A stretch of 64,000 nt of DNA from Pyrenopolyporus hunteri (GCA_902806595.1 CADCXC010000010.1:1488001-1552000), one strand, 5' to 3'. Shown: positions 24,899 to 37,679, counted from the first letter of the stretch. Notes: generated by a model from the sequence alone, not told the origin. Made by a program: numbers and translations.

Positions 24899-26476
24899 GG
24901 TCGACGTGGGAACCTGGATGGGGACCGGGAGGAGCAAGTTGTAATATGCTTGTTGGAATTATCGATCTCATGGGCTTTTTTCTTCTACTTACCATTTATC
25001 ATCGGCTGGGTCGGGAAAAAGCTTCGTACCATATATTCGCGTTTCTTGGAAACAGTTTTACATTGGAAGAACTTGGAGTTTTTATCTTCGTTGGAACGAA
25101 AGGACGGATGGGCGAGCGCGTGGGAAATTTGGAGATGGTGGCTATTTTTGTTCTCTTGCCGCTACGGGCTAGTTAGTCGGCCTCGCTGGTCCGGGGCTCG
25201 TTCGGCTGTCCGGAACGCGATTTCGAGAAGAGATTAACGAAGTTACGATGTTTGGGGGAACTTGCAAGTGCTATATTTGGGGGATCCGGGAGATTGAGGT
25301 TGGTGCGCAGCTGGCTCGCTGCCGGGTTCACGCGACGGATGTGCTTGGATAGGTATGTTTGGCTACGATTAGGTACATACCTTGTATTTACTGTTATCAT
25401 GTGAAATACAATTACTGGGTTTTGGTACCTAGACCTTTACTCTTCTTCTAGTATACGGTGGCGTGATTATGACCTTGTTCTAGATGCGTCAGCTCGCTGT
25501 TGATAGTCTTGAACGCGGGTTGCTGATATTTACGGTGCTCATTTTTAGCATATATTATCAAGAGCTGTTAGAGATCTTCGCCAAGCAAACTGAGTTCTCA
25601 GCATCTTGAATGAGCTGAGATCTACGAAAAGGAAAACTAAACAAATGAAACGACATGAAACACGAAAAACCAAGTATGCCGGTTTTAGAAGAGAATAAGT
25701 CATGCTAATGAGATAGTAAGCCATTTATGAGATATAGTATTATGATTACGCGAACTGACGAAGAGCCCCTTAAAATGAAATAGGCACAAGGTGGAGTAGG
25801 CCGTAGGATGAAGGGGGGAAAATACTTATTCGATGTTATTACAGCATGACTCAAAAGCATGTACAATTTTAACCAGACTTGTTATTTCTTCCTAAACCAA
25901 TGATTATTCACTGCTATGAGAATTAGTACTTAAGATGATATAAATGATAATATCTCAATGCAGCGCTTGTAGGTACGGGGATGAACCTAATGGTCGCTTA
26001 ATAGAAGACCACTGATAGGAGAGCAACGAACCGAGGGCTACACTATCTTTTTAAACTTGCATTCGGCGTCATTCAACTGTATTGGAACCAGATATGCATC
26101 CGCTGTTACTATGGGGGGCTATGTCTAGCTTACCCCATTATCGTCGAACGAGACTCGTACTAGAAGCTAGAGGTTTTATATGTCCTTCTCGCCTAAGCAT
26201 CTAGCAAGCCAGCGTCTCACCATCACCCGTAACTGTTTGTCATATTTGAGTCTAGCCGTAACCACCCAAGTCAAGGCAAGTCAGCCCCAAGTCCAGTCGG
26301 TGTGTCCGGGGATAGGAGGTCGGTCCCCTCTGGATAGTCCTATAGTATGAAAAGTTGAATATTTCGATTAACCCAAGCTAGGTGACGGCTAATTGATTGG
26401 TTCTGCTATGTGGAGGTAGGTAGTAAAGATACCTACCTAGGTAGGTATATTAAGTAAACCAACACTATAGTCCTCC
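24899..26476. other. Intergenic span after the PhoD-like gene
   Basis: 1.6 kb without a recognisable gene. A moderately AT-rich part lies at about 25400-26060. A TACCTACCTAGGTAGGTA palindrome lies at about 26430-26448, just upstream of the 5S rRNA gene. Confidence 0.45.
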
Positions 26477-26594
26477 ACATACGACCATAGGATCTGGAGA
26501 ACTCGGGATCCCGTCCGCTCTCCCTTGATAAACCGGATACCGCCAGATTAGTAGTTGGGTCGGTGACGACCAGCGAATCCCTGGTGTTGTATGT
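26477..26594 (+). rRNA. 5S ribosomal RNA
   Basis: The sequence from ACATACGACCATAG to GTTGTATGT fits fungal 5S rRNA along its length. The ends pair as helix I (ACATACGAC with GTTGTATGT, one G-T pair). Helix II pairs GGATCTGG with CCGGATACC, with one bulged A. The internal control region GATCCCGTCCGCTCTCCC and the 3' block TTAGTAGTTGGGT...AGCGAATCCCTGG are kept. A T-run at 26594-26600 is a normal RNA polymerase III terminator. A lone 5S gene away from the rDNA is usual in Pezizomycotina. Both helices are intact, so it is likely functional, although several loop bases differ from the forms I recall. Confidence 0.93.
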
Positions 26595-26600
26595 TTTTTT
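26594..26600 (+). terminator. Pol III T-run terminator of the 5S gene
   Basis: Seven consecutive T on the coding strand directly follow the last paired base of the 5S rRNA. Confidence 0.75.
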
Positions 26601-26700
26601 ATCGTTCCTAAAATTTTTCTTTTCTTATCTATGACTGCTGGTACCGTATTTGGCCATGAGAAGGAAAAAAGGGGGGAAGAGTGAGTGTAAAAATGAACGA

Positions 26701-26791
26701 TCCCTCTGACCGCAATCGAACCGGTGATTTTCGGTAACAACCACTACGATTGCAGTCGAACGCCATAACTACCTAACTAGACTACCAAGCG
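26701..26791 (-). pseudogene. tRNA-like sequence, perhaps tRNA-Cys(GCA), damaged
   Basis: On the minus strand a D-arm-like block (TAGTCTAGTTAGGTAGTTATGGC), an anticodon-arm half TTCGA-CTGCAA, a possible 15-nt intron and CCGAA, and a T-arm (ACCGG-TTCGATT-GCGGT) occur in tRNA order. CATTTTTACAC about ten bases further on supplies a pol III T-run. The loop would read GCA (Cys). Damage is visible: the acceptor strands CGCTTGG/CAGAGGG pair at only about five of seven positions, and the invariant G53-C61 pair is G-G. It converges on the 5S gene 0.1 kb away. Relic or chance similarity are both possible. Confidence 0.35.
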
Positions 26792-29700
26792 AGTTGATGT
26801 TTCATGGTTGATGGATATGGCATCTTGACTTGATCTGCTTGTGCCGAAGGTCTGGGTGGTCATACCGGATAGTAAGTATATAGCATTATATTGTACACGT
26901 GACCTGTCACCCTGACTCGCCGGTCGGCATATGCTCAATTTTGGATGTTAATAAGCACCTAAACAGATAAATTCGCTAGGTACCTACACAGGTAGGTTAC
27001 CTGTAGATACAATGCAAAGATATAATTCAACATAAGCTAGTTGAGTATTGATAGATTCTAACACGAAAACCAAGCAGAGCTGCCCCGATAAGGATGTCTT
27101 CTCGGCGCCTAGGCTCGCTCTATCTCAATAATCAGCGTGTATAACTTGAGCCAAGCCTTAGATAAGAGGAACTAGCTAGCTCCTCGTAGTGCCAACGAGA
27201 CCTCGGGTCAAACAGGTAGCCAAGGGAATATTATGAGTATCACGAGACGCCTCAAAATTTCAAGCAGAGCCTATACTTAAGATGGGCGCCGCATTCATAT
27301 CGAAATGCGGCGTTATGTCGCCGCATGTTCATGCCAGCCCCATTACCGCTACTTGCAGCGTAGGAACCCACGAAACTTTCTTTTGCTTACCTGCATTCGG
27401 GGGTATGCGGCCACCCAGCCTAATCATGTCTAGAGGCACCGCATTTGGTGCGATGACCAATGGCTAACTGTTGCCTAGAGAGCTTTAGACCGCCATGGGG
27501 CTCCTAATACGTGTGGGTGCCACATCGAAGTAGTCGGGATCTTCGTTACACTGCCGACCGGGGCGCCGTTCATAGGCCGGGGAGAAATCCGGACACGAAA
27601 GGCACAGGCGCAATTCGATTCCCCTTGGCTTTTCACCACGCTTTCATTAAGAGACTAGTGCGTTTCACGACTTCATACGCCAGTGCGGACACCCAACATG
27701 AAGGCGAACTAGCAGGAGACCGCCCTAGATCACGGCCCTAGGCGTCAGCAATCCATCTCATCCATCTCGCTTCGCATACACGTAGGCGACACGTGTTAGT
27801 TTTAGATAGCAGCATAAATATTGCTATTCCATAATAATCCAGCAGGTATCGTGAAAGATGACGCGGACTATGGGGATTGCCCATGTGTGGCGTTGGGTAT
27901 TAGGATTCGTGCCGGCATGAGATAAATAAATAATGAGTATCGGGTATCAACTGTGGCTGAGGACTGTATGACGTCGGCACAGCAACGATCTAGCAAATCG
28001 AGTAGTCCGGCAGGTCCGAAGGAAACAGGTAGGTATCTTCGCGATTAGAAGTTATGGGGTGTGACTCGGGCTCGGCATGCTGCAACCGCCCACCACGGGT
28101 ATAGAACCTAGTTAGCCGGGGAGGCGTGGTGTGTCTCGGCATATCGGGGATCAACCCGCGTCTCGACGAGTCCTCCCATTCCCCGTCCTGGAAATAGGGG
28201 AAGGCTGGTTGCACTTCGCCATGGGCTTAGCAAGGGCGAGCACGAATGAATGTAAGATGGTTTATCTCGTGACGGGATAACGGCCGGGAATTCTGCGGGG
28301 TGTTTAGGTTGAGCCGCTGATGTGTCCACGCCGTTCAAGAACCGTGGGGTCTAAGAACGGTTGAGCCGTTGCTGCAGAAGAAATCTCGACGGGGTCCTCT
28401 GAAACCATGTTAAAGGGGTATTGAAAATGAGCTTAATCGATCTCAAACACATACGACGTGACCTCCTCTCCGTTGAGCTTCTCACTATGACTTCATTGAT
28501 TGACGCCGGGGCAACGGTATATGATTTGGTTGAGGGCTGTTTCGATGGGGGTCGAAGTGCGCCTTTGATAAGCACCCGACGCCCCTGATGAAGTGGCTGC
28601 TCGGGAGACATTGGCGAGTTTCCTTTTCTTTTTCCCCGTTTAGAATGTCACCTAAGGACAGGAAATACGCATCGGTACCTGATTAGAATTCGGTAAGACC
28701 CGTGACGCTGTGTTCAAGTGATAGGCTTAGAATATAGAATTATATGTAAGTAATTTACATGCCGTCGGAGTTGGAATTCATGTCGAAGGGGGTTACGTGT
28801 AAGTGGAGCCGAAGAACGGCCGCTTATACTTCGGTAAATGAAGCACAGACCAGGCATCAGACCAGGCGCCAGACCGTAACAAGCGCTAGTGGATTACCTA
28901 TTTAGGTAGAGCACAAACGCTTGACCTTACCGGCAAGTCCTTAAGGTTAAGCCGAAGCTTGCTCTGCTTATCATGAGCACGAGCGATTGTATGTGAACCT
29001 CAATTGTGTGTAACACGACCAATCGACCGATCAGTCTCATTTCATCGAGCAATCAGTCAATCTAGACCAATTGAGAATTCCTGGTCTATAGAACGTCTTT
29101 CTTGTATGATGCCAGAAAAGAAAGATTGAAAGGGAAAAAAAAGAGAGAGGAAAAAGGAAAAAATAAAAATAAAAACACAAAAAGAAAAGAAAGAGGAAAA
29201 GAGATAGACTTGGGTATGTAAGGGTCAATTGAAAGTTGTAAAGACCTTGCGAGGCGAATATACTATTGTAAATGGCGTTCGTCAACCCGTCAGCCATCTC
29301 ATTTACAAAAAAACAAATTGGGGTAGAGGCACCTGATCACTCCGACCGGGATCACCTTCCTATCCCAGTATTCCGAGGCCAAGAAAGGCAAAGTGTGACT
29401 TGGTTACCCCTCATTTCTACTCGTCGACAGCAGGCGGCCAAGGTGGTCCTATGCAGTTGCATGCAGTTGACGGGTTGAGATGGGGGGAGTTATTGCACAA
29501 TGAACAACTCATTCTTCATCTGCAACGCCCGTGATTTGCTGCTTAGCGCTGCTGAGTGCTGCTGAGTGCTGCTTAGGGGTACCTCCCTTCGAAGTCATGT
29601 AGGTACCTGACCCTACGTGCATTCCGAATTTCACTTACGGACTGGGACTTGGAGGGTTCCAATTTGATTCCAATCGTTCTACTGGTTCCAATGGCGCTTT

Positions 29701-30457
29701 CGATGTGGGTTTCGATGGGGTCTTGAATGGGTTTTCAATGGGGTTTCAATGGTTAAAAATCCGATCCCTTTGGTCAATTGAAGACTTGCATTGAGAAACT
29801 GCATCGGGACTGCATCGAGACTGCCAATTCCTGAACTCTCTCTAATACTCTAATAGGATTTTTAAGTTTAGGGCAGCGGTGACTTCCCCCCCCCCCAAGG
29901 GTCCTTAAACTGTTTTTGACAAGAGCCCACAAGAAGCCAAGATCGTGACTTACCCTGAATCATTTTCCCTTTTACCTGGGGCTGGACTACCCAACCTGTC
30001 GACTTGGTGTTTCTTTATTAGTATACAAGTATCCACTTTATCACCAGCTACCTTACCTCCCAGGTGCCCGCCCACCCCGCGTTAGCGGCAAAAAAAAAAA
30101 AAGGTAGAGAAAGGAAAAAGGAAAAGAACATTTTTTTTTCCCACTCAGAGTCACAGAGCGAGCCGCAAGTCGCCTCTCCCACCCCGATAATTCTTACTAC
30201 TCCCATTATCCTTCTTATCGCTATTAGCCCAGAAAAAAACCCCCCCTCCTCCAATTGCTCAATTCCGTGATCGGTCTCGGATCTCAAACATTCAGTTAAG
30301 CTGAGCATTTTCAGCCTCGGCCATAACAGCGGCACGGAGCTCTGCGGAGGAACGAAATTACCTCAATTCCACCCATTTGTCGGCGCGTCGGCGTGTCGGC
30401 CTGTCACATCGCTGTCACCTTCAATTCGCTTGATATAATTTGCCAATTGACGAGTGC
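26792..30457. other. 3.7 kb gene-free span and promoter of the Zn2Cys6 gene
   Basis: Only short unrecognised ORFs. Notable simple sequence: a GCTAGGTACCTAC motif (26977-26990), a purine tract at 29113-29206, an 11-C run at about 29886-29896, (GCTGCTGAGT)2 near 29547-29575, and A and T runs at 30091-30139 in the promoter of the regulator gene. No RNA gene seen beyond the tRNA-like sequence. Confidence 0.45.
29113..29206 (+). repeat. Polypurine tract
   Basis: About 94 bases almost wholly A and G on the plus strand, with only a few T and C. It is low-complexity and has no coding meaning. Confidence 0.7.
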
Positions 30458-32875
30458 ATGGACGGTCACACTGTCGCCGGCGCCGTTTCGGCCCCGTCTA
30501 CGAGCCCAACTAGCCCTGTGAGCGTCCACCGCCATGGCTCCATGAAGCGAAAGCGTAGCGAAGGGGGTATCGGCGTCGACAGTAGTCCCGGTAGCGTTAT
30601 CGGCGACGAAGACCATTCCCTGGCCGAACCCGAAAAGAAGAGACAACCCGGCGTGAAGCGGTAAGCCACCCCAAAATTCGAAACCCACCTTTACCTACTT
30701 ATTATATAATATCTTTAGCTGTCTTCCAGCCATCTTTAAGCCATCTTCAAGTTATATTATTTAGATACCTGTATATGCGTACACTATTTAGCTAACGATA
30801 TAACTTCTCCCCCCCGGACAGCGCATGCAACGAATGTAGGCAGCAGAAACTTAGGTGCGATGTCGTTCAAGAACCGTTTCAGAGTTGTTCGAGGTGTAAT
30901 CGTCTCAAGCTCGAATGCAAGATCGAGTCTAATTTCAAGCGGATCGGCAAGAGGTCGAAGCATGCTGAGATGGAAAAGGAGATCGACCGATTACGGCGCA
31001 AGATAGCACAGGCCAAGGCGCAGGGATTTGTAATCGACGACGATGAAGAACTGCAATCCCAATTGCAATCACCCGTCGCAAATAGTGCGTACTCGCATAC
31101 CCGAAATCCTTCGCTCATGGGGTCCGATGAGGCTGTCACTTCCCTTCTGACTCTTAAGCGAGGAGGGTCGTATAGCTTGGCCGCAACCCATTATGCCTAC
31201 GAGCTTGAGACAGTGCGGCTGACCGAGCAGGACGTCCACGGCCTATTCCAGGAGTTCTTCACCTGCTACCACCCGTTCCTCCCCTTTTTAAACGAGCATC
31301 AGTCACCTGACCTGTATTATCAACAGCATGCCTTGCTTTTTTGGACCATTATTGCCATCGCCTCTCGGCGCTATCATCCTAAACCCGGTATCTTGCACGA
31401 GCTGTCGAGCGGTCCTCTGAACAGGCTGCTTTGGGGTACCGTAGGTGACGTACCGAACAGCTACTTCGTTGTTAAGGCCCTTTGCTTATTATGTACCTGG
31501 CCGTTGCCGACGAGTACGACGACGGCGGATCCAACTCATATCTTATGTGGCGTTATGATGAAAGCGGCCACAGGTATCGGCCTACATAGACCAAACCACA
31601 CCCAAGATTTCTCCCGCGTATCTGTTGAACTGAACAAGGATCAACTCCATGATCGGGTAACCACCTGGGCTGTGTGCAACATCGTTGCCCAGTCTATCGG
31701 GACCGGCTACGGCCAACCCGCTACCACGCTATACGACTGGACGTTAGCTATTCGTCCCGGCGAAGATGGCCCCTTTACGCTCTCGCCAGAACTCGAGGCT
31801 AGGTTAAGAATAGAGAGATTTTGCGACAAGGTTTCTAAGGAAATGTACAGCAACGCAAGCGACCCTAGGGGCGTAGCCGGCGACGAGCACAGAGCAATGC
31901 TGATGCGTGTGTATCGTCGGGACTTCCAGGAGTTACAAACGTCGATCCTTTCGCAGCGCCTGTCACCGATTGTGGAGATACACCTAACCGCAGCAAATGT
32001 CCACCTCCGCCTAGCTGGTTTCTTTGACTCCAGCAGCACCCCCGGTTACATGGACGATCTTATGGGCTTGTGGCGAGCGATCACGAGTTTCCTAGACCTC
32101 CTATTTCAAGATTCGAATCAACGCATATTACTGTACGCCACTAATTACATACAGCAGATGCTAGTGGCCGCCGGGTTCGCGCTGCTGAAGTTAATGAGAT
32201 CGTTTTTTGCGAAGACGATAGACTTCGAAAGGGGCCGGACTTTATTCCACAAGACCATCCAGGCTATCCGCTCGACGAGCGTCTTAGACAATGATCTTCA
32301 GTGGAGGTTAGCAGAGCTCATGGTCCAAATGTGGAACGGGGCACGAATCGACAACAAGAGTAACACCTCATTTCACGACGACGATAATTCTATAATCGAC
32401 GATAGTCTGCAGCTGAAGGTCCGATGTAGGCATAGCATGAGTCTTGTGTTCGATTCTATTTGGCGTTGGAGGGAAGAGTATCAAGCTCAAGGGCGTGGCA
32501 CGCTTGATGGTAAGACAATTCCCTCCCTTCCGGCCAATTTAGTATGCTCGCGTTTCTCGCAAGAGTTACTAATGCCTATTAGCTCTAAAACATCCGACTA
32601 ACCCAGACTCAGGGAACGAGTCTTCGGCATCTTCGACTCACATGGATAGCACGCTTCTGCCTCATAATAATCTAGCAAACCTAACATCGATGGCGACGAA
32701 TAACGGCGGCATAACACCGACAGCGAATCACGGCTTGAGTGCTGGAGCTAATAGCATGATCGGGTTGGGATACGGAAGTGATGCTAACTATGACTTCTTC
32801 GATCCTCAACATTGGATGCTTGACGGCTTGCTAGACTTCAACTACACGTTTGCTCAACCCTTGGAGGGTATGTAG
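30458..32875 (+). CDS. Zn(II)2Cys6 transcription factor, Leu3/War1/PrtT-like
   Basis: Fungal zinc binuclear cluster regulator, nuclear and DNA-binding. Three exons: 30458-30660, 30822-32509 and 32583-32875, 727 aa; both introns (donors GTAAGC and GTAAGA, acceptors ACAG and TTAG, branch CTAAC/CTAAT) join in phase. The first intron lies just before the zinc cluster C70-x2-C73-x6-C80-x9-C90-x2-C93-x6-C100, followed by a basic linker and a short heptad-like MEKEIDRLRRKIAQAKA dimerisation helix. The middle region has the character of the fungal-specific transcription factor domain (VHGLFQEFFTCYHPFLPFLN onward). The C-terminus is Asn/Ser-rich with an aromatic-acidic ending (YDFFDPQHWMLDGLLDFNY) suited to activation. 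The cluster sequence is closest in style to the Leu3/War1/PrtT group; the target genes are unknown. Confidence 0.88.
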
Positions 32876-34046
32876 GACGAGTCCTCCCCGACTCCGAGTG
32901 TCGACGACGCCGACGAACAGCATACGCGCCTCTAGAGATTCAACAACTTAGGCCGAACACTACAGGTCATTTCTTCATGTATAATTTTAGGGGCATGAGG
33001 AATATCGCATGTCGAATGAGGCAACAGAGATACGACTCGCACGAGGGGCAGAGGAGAGAGAATGTTCATTTCGTCTGCCACCTGGAGTGGGTTTTAATTA
33101 CGTTCGATACTGGACTATAACTCCAGTATAAATTGATTATGATTAAGGGAAGATGAGGACTGGGGGGGTTGATCTAATACCCCTCCGTATTGTGCGCGAT
33201 ATTACGAAAAAAGGGATTATATACCAGGAGCGTCGGGGTTCGAGCGCGGGTTGCTTTACGTATGGTATACCTACCCATATATCTCGGTCGCAGTGTTGTC
33301 TATTAATTATGTAGGTAGGTAAGTAGTTAGCATAACTCGGAGCAAGGTGCGAAATTGAAATTGTCAAACTTCATCTCATGTTATGTTCTCTTAATGTGGA
33401 ACAAATGAGTAAGAACTTGGGAGCACATCTGAATCTTACAGGCAACGATGATCAGTGCTCGCTCCGTGGAGTATAGTCCACGCGGAGTAGAACGTGTGTA
33501 TATGACAAACGTCGGGTTTTAGCATCGACTGTTAAAAGCGAGGGAATTAGGATTCTACGACACCCCCGGGATTATCCGTTTTATCTTATTTTACGATCTA
33601 CGACGAGGAACCTACCTGTGTAGCTGAGAGGGTTGCGATCACTCAAACGACGCTGGGGGCTAATAGGCTATAAGACCATAAGACCATCTAACTCGGAGGT
33701 CGGGCCATGAAGCTTAAATTATGCGTCGGTACCTACCTAAGCAGGTCGCAGCACCATAAGCCTCGCTACCGAGGACTCGACGGGCCCGAGGCTCTAAGGT
33801 TCGGGGGCGAAAGATCTACTTATCTACCTACCTACCTATGTACTCGGTACCCTTACCGACGGCGAGGGAGGGAGAGGTCCTAACGCCGAGGCAAGGACGA
33901 ATCGATTGAGCGAACGGGCCAGAAATAGAAACAGGTGGTTGATTATTCAGCTCGGCATCTCTGGCGTCGCCGTCTTGACTGATGATTAACCTACGTAGGT
34001 GCTTGCTTGCTCCCACGCTTGCTCCCACGCTCGCTTTTTCTCGGGG

Positions 34047-34075
34047 TGGGATGGGATGGGATGGGATGGGATGGG
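34047..34075 (+). repeat. (ATGGG)n microsatellite
   Basis: TGGG followed by five perfect ATGGG units. Just to the left is a short duplication of GCTTGCTCCCAC (about 34006-34029). Confidence 0.9.
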
Positions 34076-34223
34076 TTCGGTTCGGTTCTCAGGCGGAACT
34101 TACCGTACCCTTGAGTTCGCGATGTGGCGGCCTGGATACCGCGCGGCGTAGCGACGTACGTAGGTACAGTATCTAGGTATGTAATGGCGAAGAAGACACG
34201 GTGACGTGACACGTTCGAAAGGA

Positions 34224-34224
<1 letters not shown>

Positions 34225-34257
<33 letters not shown>
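34225..34257 (+). repeat. (GCA)11 microsatellite
   Basis: Eleven perfect GCA triplets in a non-coding stretch. No surrounding gene makes a polyglutamine or polyalanine reading likely. Confidence 0.95.
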
Positions 34258-37200
34258 CAAGGAAGGCAACGACGTGACATCTGTTCTTCCTCTTAGGATG
34301 TATTCTGCTAGGAAGATGTATGTGGTCGAATGGCGAATACGTTTCAGGAGCCCGGGCGTGGCTGGTCTGGATTGCTACCACACAATACACATGGCCTCTT
34401 ACGAGGCCACACCTCCTCCTCCTCCACCTCCCATCAACAACCACCACTCCATCTTACGTACGGAGTTGTCGCGTGGCAGCTTGGAAGCTGCGCGACTGTG
34501 GCGTCGAGGACTCCTTTGGTGTGGAGTTTCCGGTCCGCTATGCTACTACCTACCTGCTCACAAGATTGCTGCGCAACAACGTTGCACTCTACGGAACTCT
34601 TCGATCTTTTTTTGGCTCTTCGAGGGGAAAGGGGGCTTGTTTATTTGTGGGTTTTGTTTTTGTTTTCTTTGCTTTTTCTTGGGTCTCCCCTTGGCTCGGG
34701 GCCGCTGATGATGATAATGCGTGCGAGTACCGACCGGGTTGAGCTGGGATAGATGGGCATGGATAGGTATGGCACTGGCGTGACGACGCCTCATCACTAC
34801 CCATCCATTACTCTACGGCGCAATAAACTACGATGCATGAAGCGCGAATGTCGATAGTAGGCAAGTCCTACCACCAATGCCACCCAAAGTCTTCCTTCAT
34901 TTCTCCAGGTTCCCAAGACGGGCGGGGGGCTTTTTTTTTTTTCCTTTTTGGCTTACATCAAACCTGCTATTAATTTAATTCGATTCCATGCAATGTGACG
35001 TTCCGCGATCTACCACTATGCCTTAATGAGACATGGTAGAAGGATCGAGGAAGCCATATCGAAGGGGGGGAAGGGTTTTGAACGAACACCTCCCTGAATT
35101 TAGCCCCCAACGACGTAGTTCTGGAAGATCGTTACTCAACACCATCGCAGCAGGCGGCGGCAAGCGTCGACCAACAGCGATTTCCGCCAGGTTGGTTTGC
35201 GATGTTGCTGTTGTGTGCCACGACCCGCAAGGTACGAGATGGGTGTGGAGAGAGTCGAGATCTTGGGCTCGTCTATTTGGGAATTTTAATTTTAGGAGAT
35301 CTAGATGGTTGAACCATAGTTGGTCGAGCGAATTCCTCTACGTGCGTAATAGTAACCTACCTATGTATGTGTGCGGATGAGTAGATGAAAACGGACTTTT
35401 GCAGTCCGCCAGAATGCTTCCCTAAGGCGGGTTTACAGCGGATTAGTGGCACGGCACCCCCCTAGAAAAGGGACGCCCTATGGTGGTTTAGCACTGCGTT
35501 CTCCTTTAACCTTTTGATAAGGCGACTTGTTTTTCTATTCGGCTTGCATTGACGACGATGATCCGAAGAAGTTAAAAATATGACAAGTTCTCCACTCTCG
35601 TCGTCTTTCGCGATTTGGTCTGTGCAAAAGCCGTTGTTTACACGGGGCGTTCGGTTTTTGATTGCGACGGAGGACGATCTCCAATCAAAATGTGGCGGAG
35701 ATTAGACCAAACCACACCTCCATTTTGCTCAGCGTGCCAGATGACCCTTATCTGCGGACTTTTGTGTATGTGCCTGTGAGAAATTGTCTAGGCGACCTTG
35801 GCGACCTCGTGGCAATCCCTGCGATGTTACGGTTACAAAGATGCTCGTTTCCCGCGTAAGCGAAATAGTCACGCCCGTTCTCTCGTTACTATAGTTCATC
35901 TACTAGCGCGATCGCTGCCCCATCGAGGCATTGAAAGGCTATTTCAGCGGAGTCTGTAGGCTGTGTATTCTACATAGTATACTATGTATATATCTGTGCT
36001 CGTCGATGGTTAAAGGTCGGTGTATTGAGCGGTCGCACGACGGTGGTTCGAGATCTCATCTGTTTCAAGACGCGCCTATGGTTACGATAGATACGACCGG
36101 GGAAAAGGAGTGGCTGAGTCGAGTTACCCAGCCATAACTTATCACAGATCTGTATAGGTAATTCGCGGTACAGGTTCTCCGATATATCCACGCCTCTCGT
36201 ATCTTGTTATGCTAGAGCTGTGGTGGCCATTCGACGAGAGAGTTTTATAGTCGGGGGTCCTTAATCATACAAACCATCCAATGACATGGCCGGCAATTTT
36301 GGCCGTTGGGGTTTCTACCATCGAGGGCCAACCATGGTAAGGAGAATGGAGCTCGACGGTGGGCAACGGGGGTGTAGACGTAGTACGGCAGGATTCATCC
36401 AGCAGTTCACAGTACATATAGCTTCACACGACTTACTTACATGTAGGCACCCAATGTATAATATATTGTACGTGGGGATTTCTGTCCAAGCGGATACACG
36501 TGGGAATCAGCATGATTCAGACACCTGTTCTACTTAACTAGGTTCTATATAGCTACCCAGGCTGCCAGGTTCTAATTATATTAGTCTCTACGGAGTAAAC
36601 GGCCCTAAGAATTCCGAATATGGCTGTATCTTTCGTCTTCCAGGTACCGACAGGCCTAATCGTAACTGATCGTAAATAGCTTATCGATGCTAAAAAGTCG
36701 CGGTGAGCTTATGCGCAGTCTGGTCCCGTCCCCAGCAGGCACTTAATGGAACGATGCGTGAAGATCGGAGAAATCTAGCCGGAAAATCTTCTTGGCAGAG
36801 CTTAGATAAACGTGCTGCGAAGGCAAGAGTTTGCGAAGTGCCCACGCTTGGGCCTCTCTTTTTCTTCTTCAATATTTGGGTCTCTCCACAACCGACGATG
36901 TCGACCCAGTCTCCGACAGAATACGTAGTACATACACTAGAAACGATAGTGGCTCGTTCAACAGTGTACCATATATCAAAGAGAACGGCCAAGAATTACG
37001 TCCATAAAAAGAGAATGAGGCTTATCTTACTTACATAGCAGGACTTCCAATCCCTACATACAGTTATCATAGAGCTCCTTTCTTTCGAAACAAGGTTCTT
37101 ATTCCTGGGTTTATTTCTTATATTTTACATATGTAGGTAGACTAGCTGCTAATACCACACCCTCTATTTATTTACGTGTGCGTTTTATTGTGTTGATTTT

Positions 37201-37535
37201 CTTTTTCTTTATGTCTTCTATACATGTATCTCTGGTAAAAGTGCGCCTCTTTACTATGTTGTACACTCGTATGTACCTAATTATATGAGGTATAGCGTAA
37301 TTAAAGTGGCTGAAACTAAACTCCTTGAGTCTATACCTTTTCCTAACGGAGCAGGTCCGGCATTTAAAGTCGCATGATGCAAGTAGTGCTTTCCCAGCTA
37401 TGAACTAGTATACACTAAACCTAGGCCACACTAGATCGACGAGAAATTGCGGTCGCGACTGCCGAATGAGCGCTGTTGCTCATATGGAGGTGGCCACTGC
37501 AGAACTGCGGCGGCACTGGCCAAGGTGCCTAGCAC

Positions 37536-37567
37536 CTGCAGGTGCAGTAGGTGCAGCAGGTGCAGAA
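37536..37567 (+). repeat. AGGTGCAGY short tandem repeat
   Basis: Three to four imperfect copies of a 9-base unit related to AGGTGCAGT/AGGTGCAGC. Confidence 0.75.
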
Positions 37568-37653
37568 GGGGCCCACAATTCAGGAGTTTCTTAAACCGGA
37601 GTCGAAAACGACTCTAGTGCGCCGGAGATCTTTCAGTCGGACATCTTTACATC

Positions 37654-37679
37654 TGCATTTTGCATTTTGCATTTTGCAT
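37654..37679 (+). repeat. (TGCATTT)3 tandem repeat
   Basis: Three perfect 7-base units followed by a partial fourth (TGCAT). Confidence 0.85.

Noticed and set aside
24230..24937. 235-codon antisense frame over the PhoD-like tail, and a 202-codon frame in another sense frame at 24141-24749
   Set aside because: Both lie inside the GC-rich, low-complexity C-terminus of the PhoD-like gene, whose own frame has conserved motifs; these are composition artefacts.
34274..34804. Three overlapping plus-strand frames of about 140 codons and two minus-strand frames
   Set aside because: All frames are open together in a stop-poor stretch; none has a domain, and they include translated microsatellite-like CTCCTCCT sequence.
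36030..36062. GGTGGTTCGAGATCTCATC, resembling a tRNA T-arm
   Set aside because: The stem halves do not pair and no anticodon arm or D-arm precedes it.
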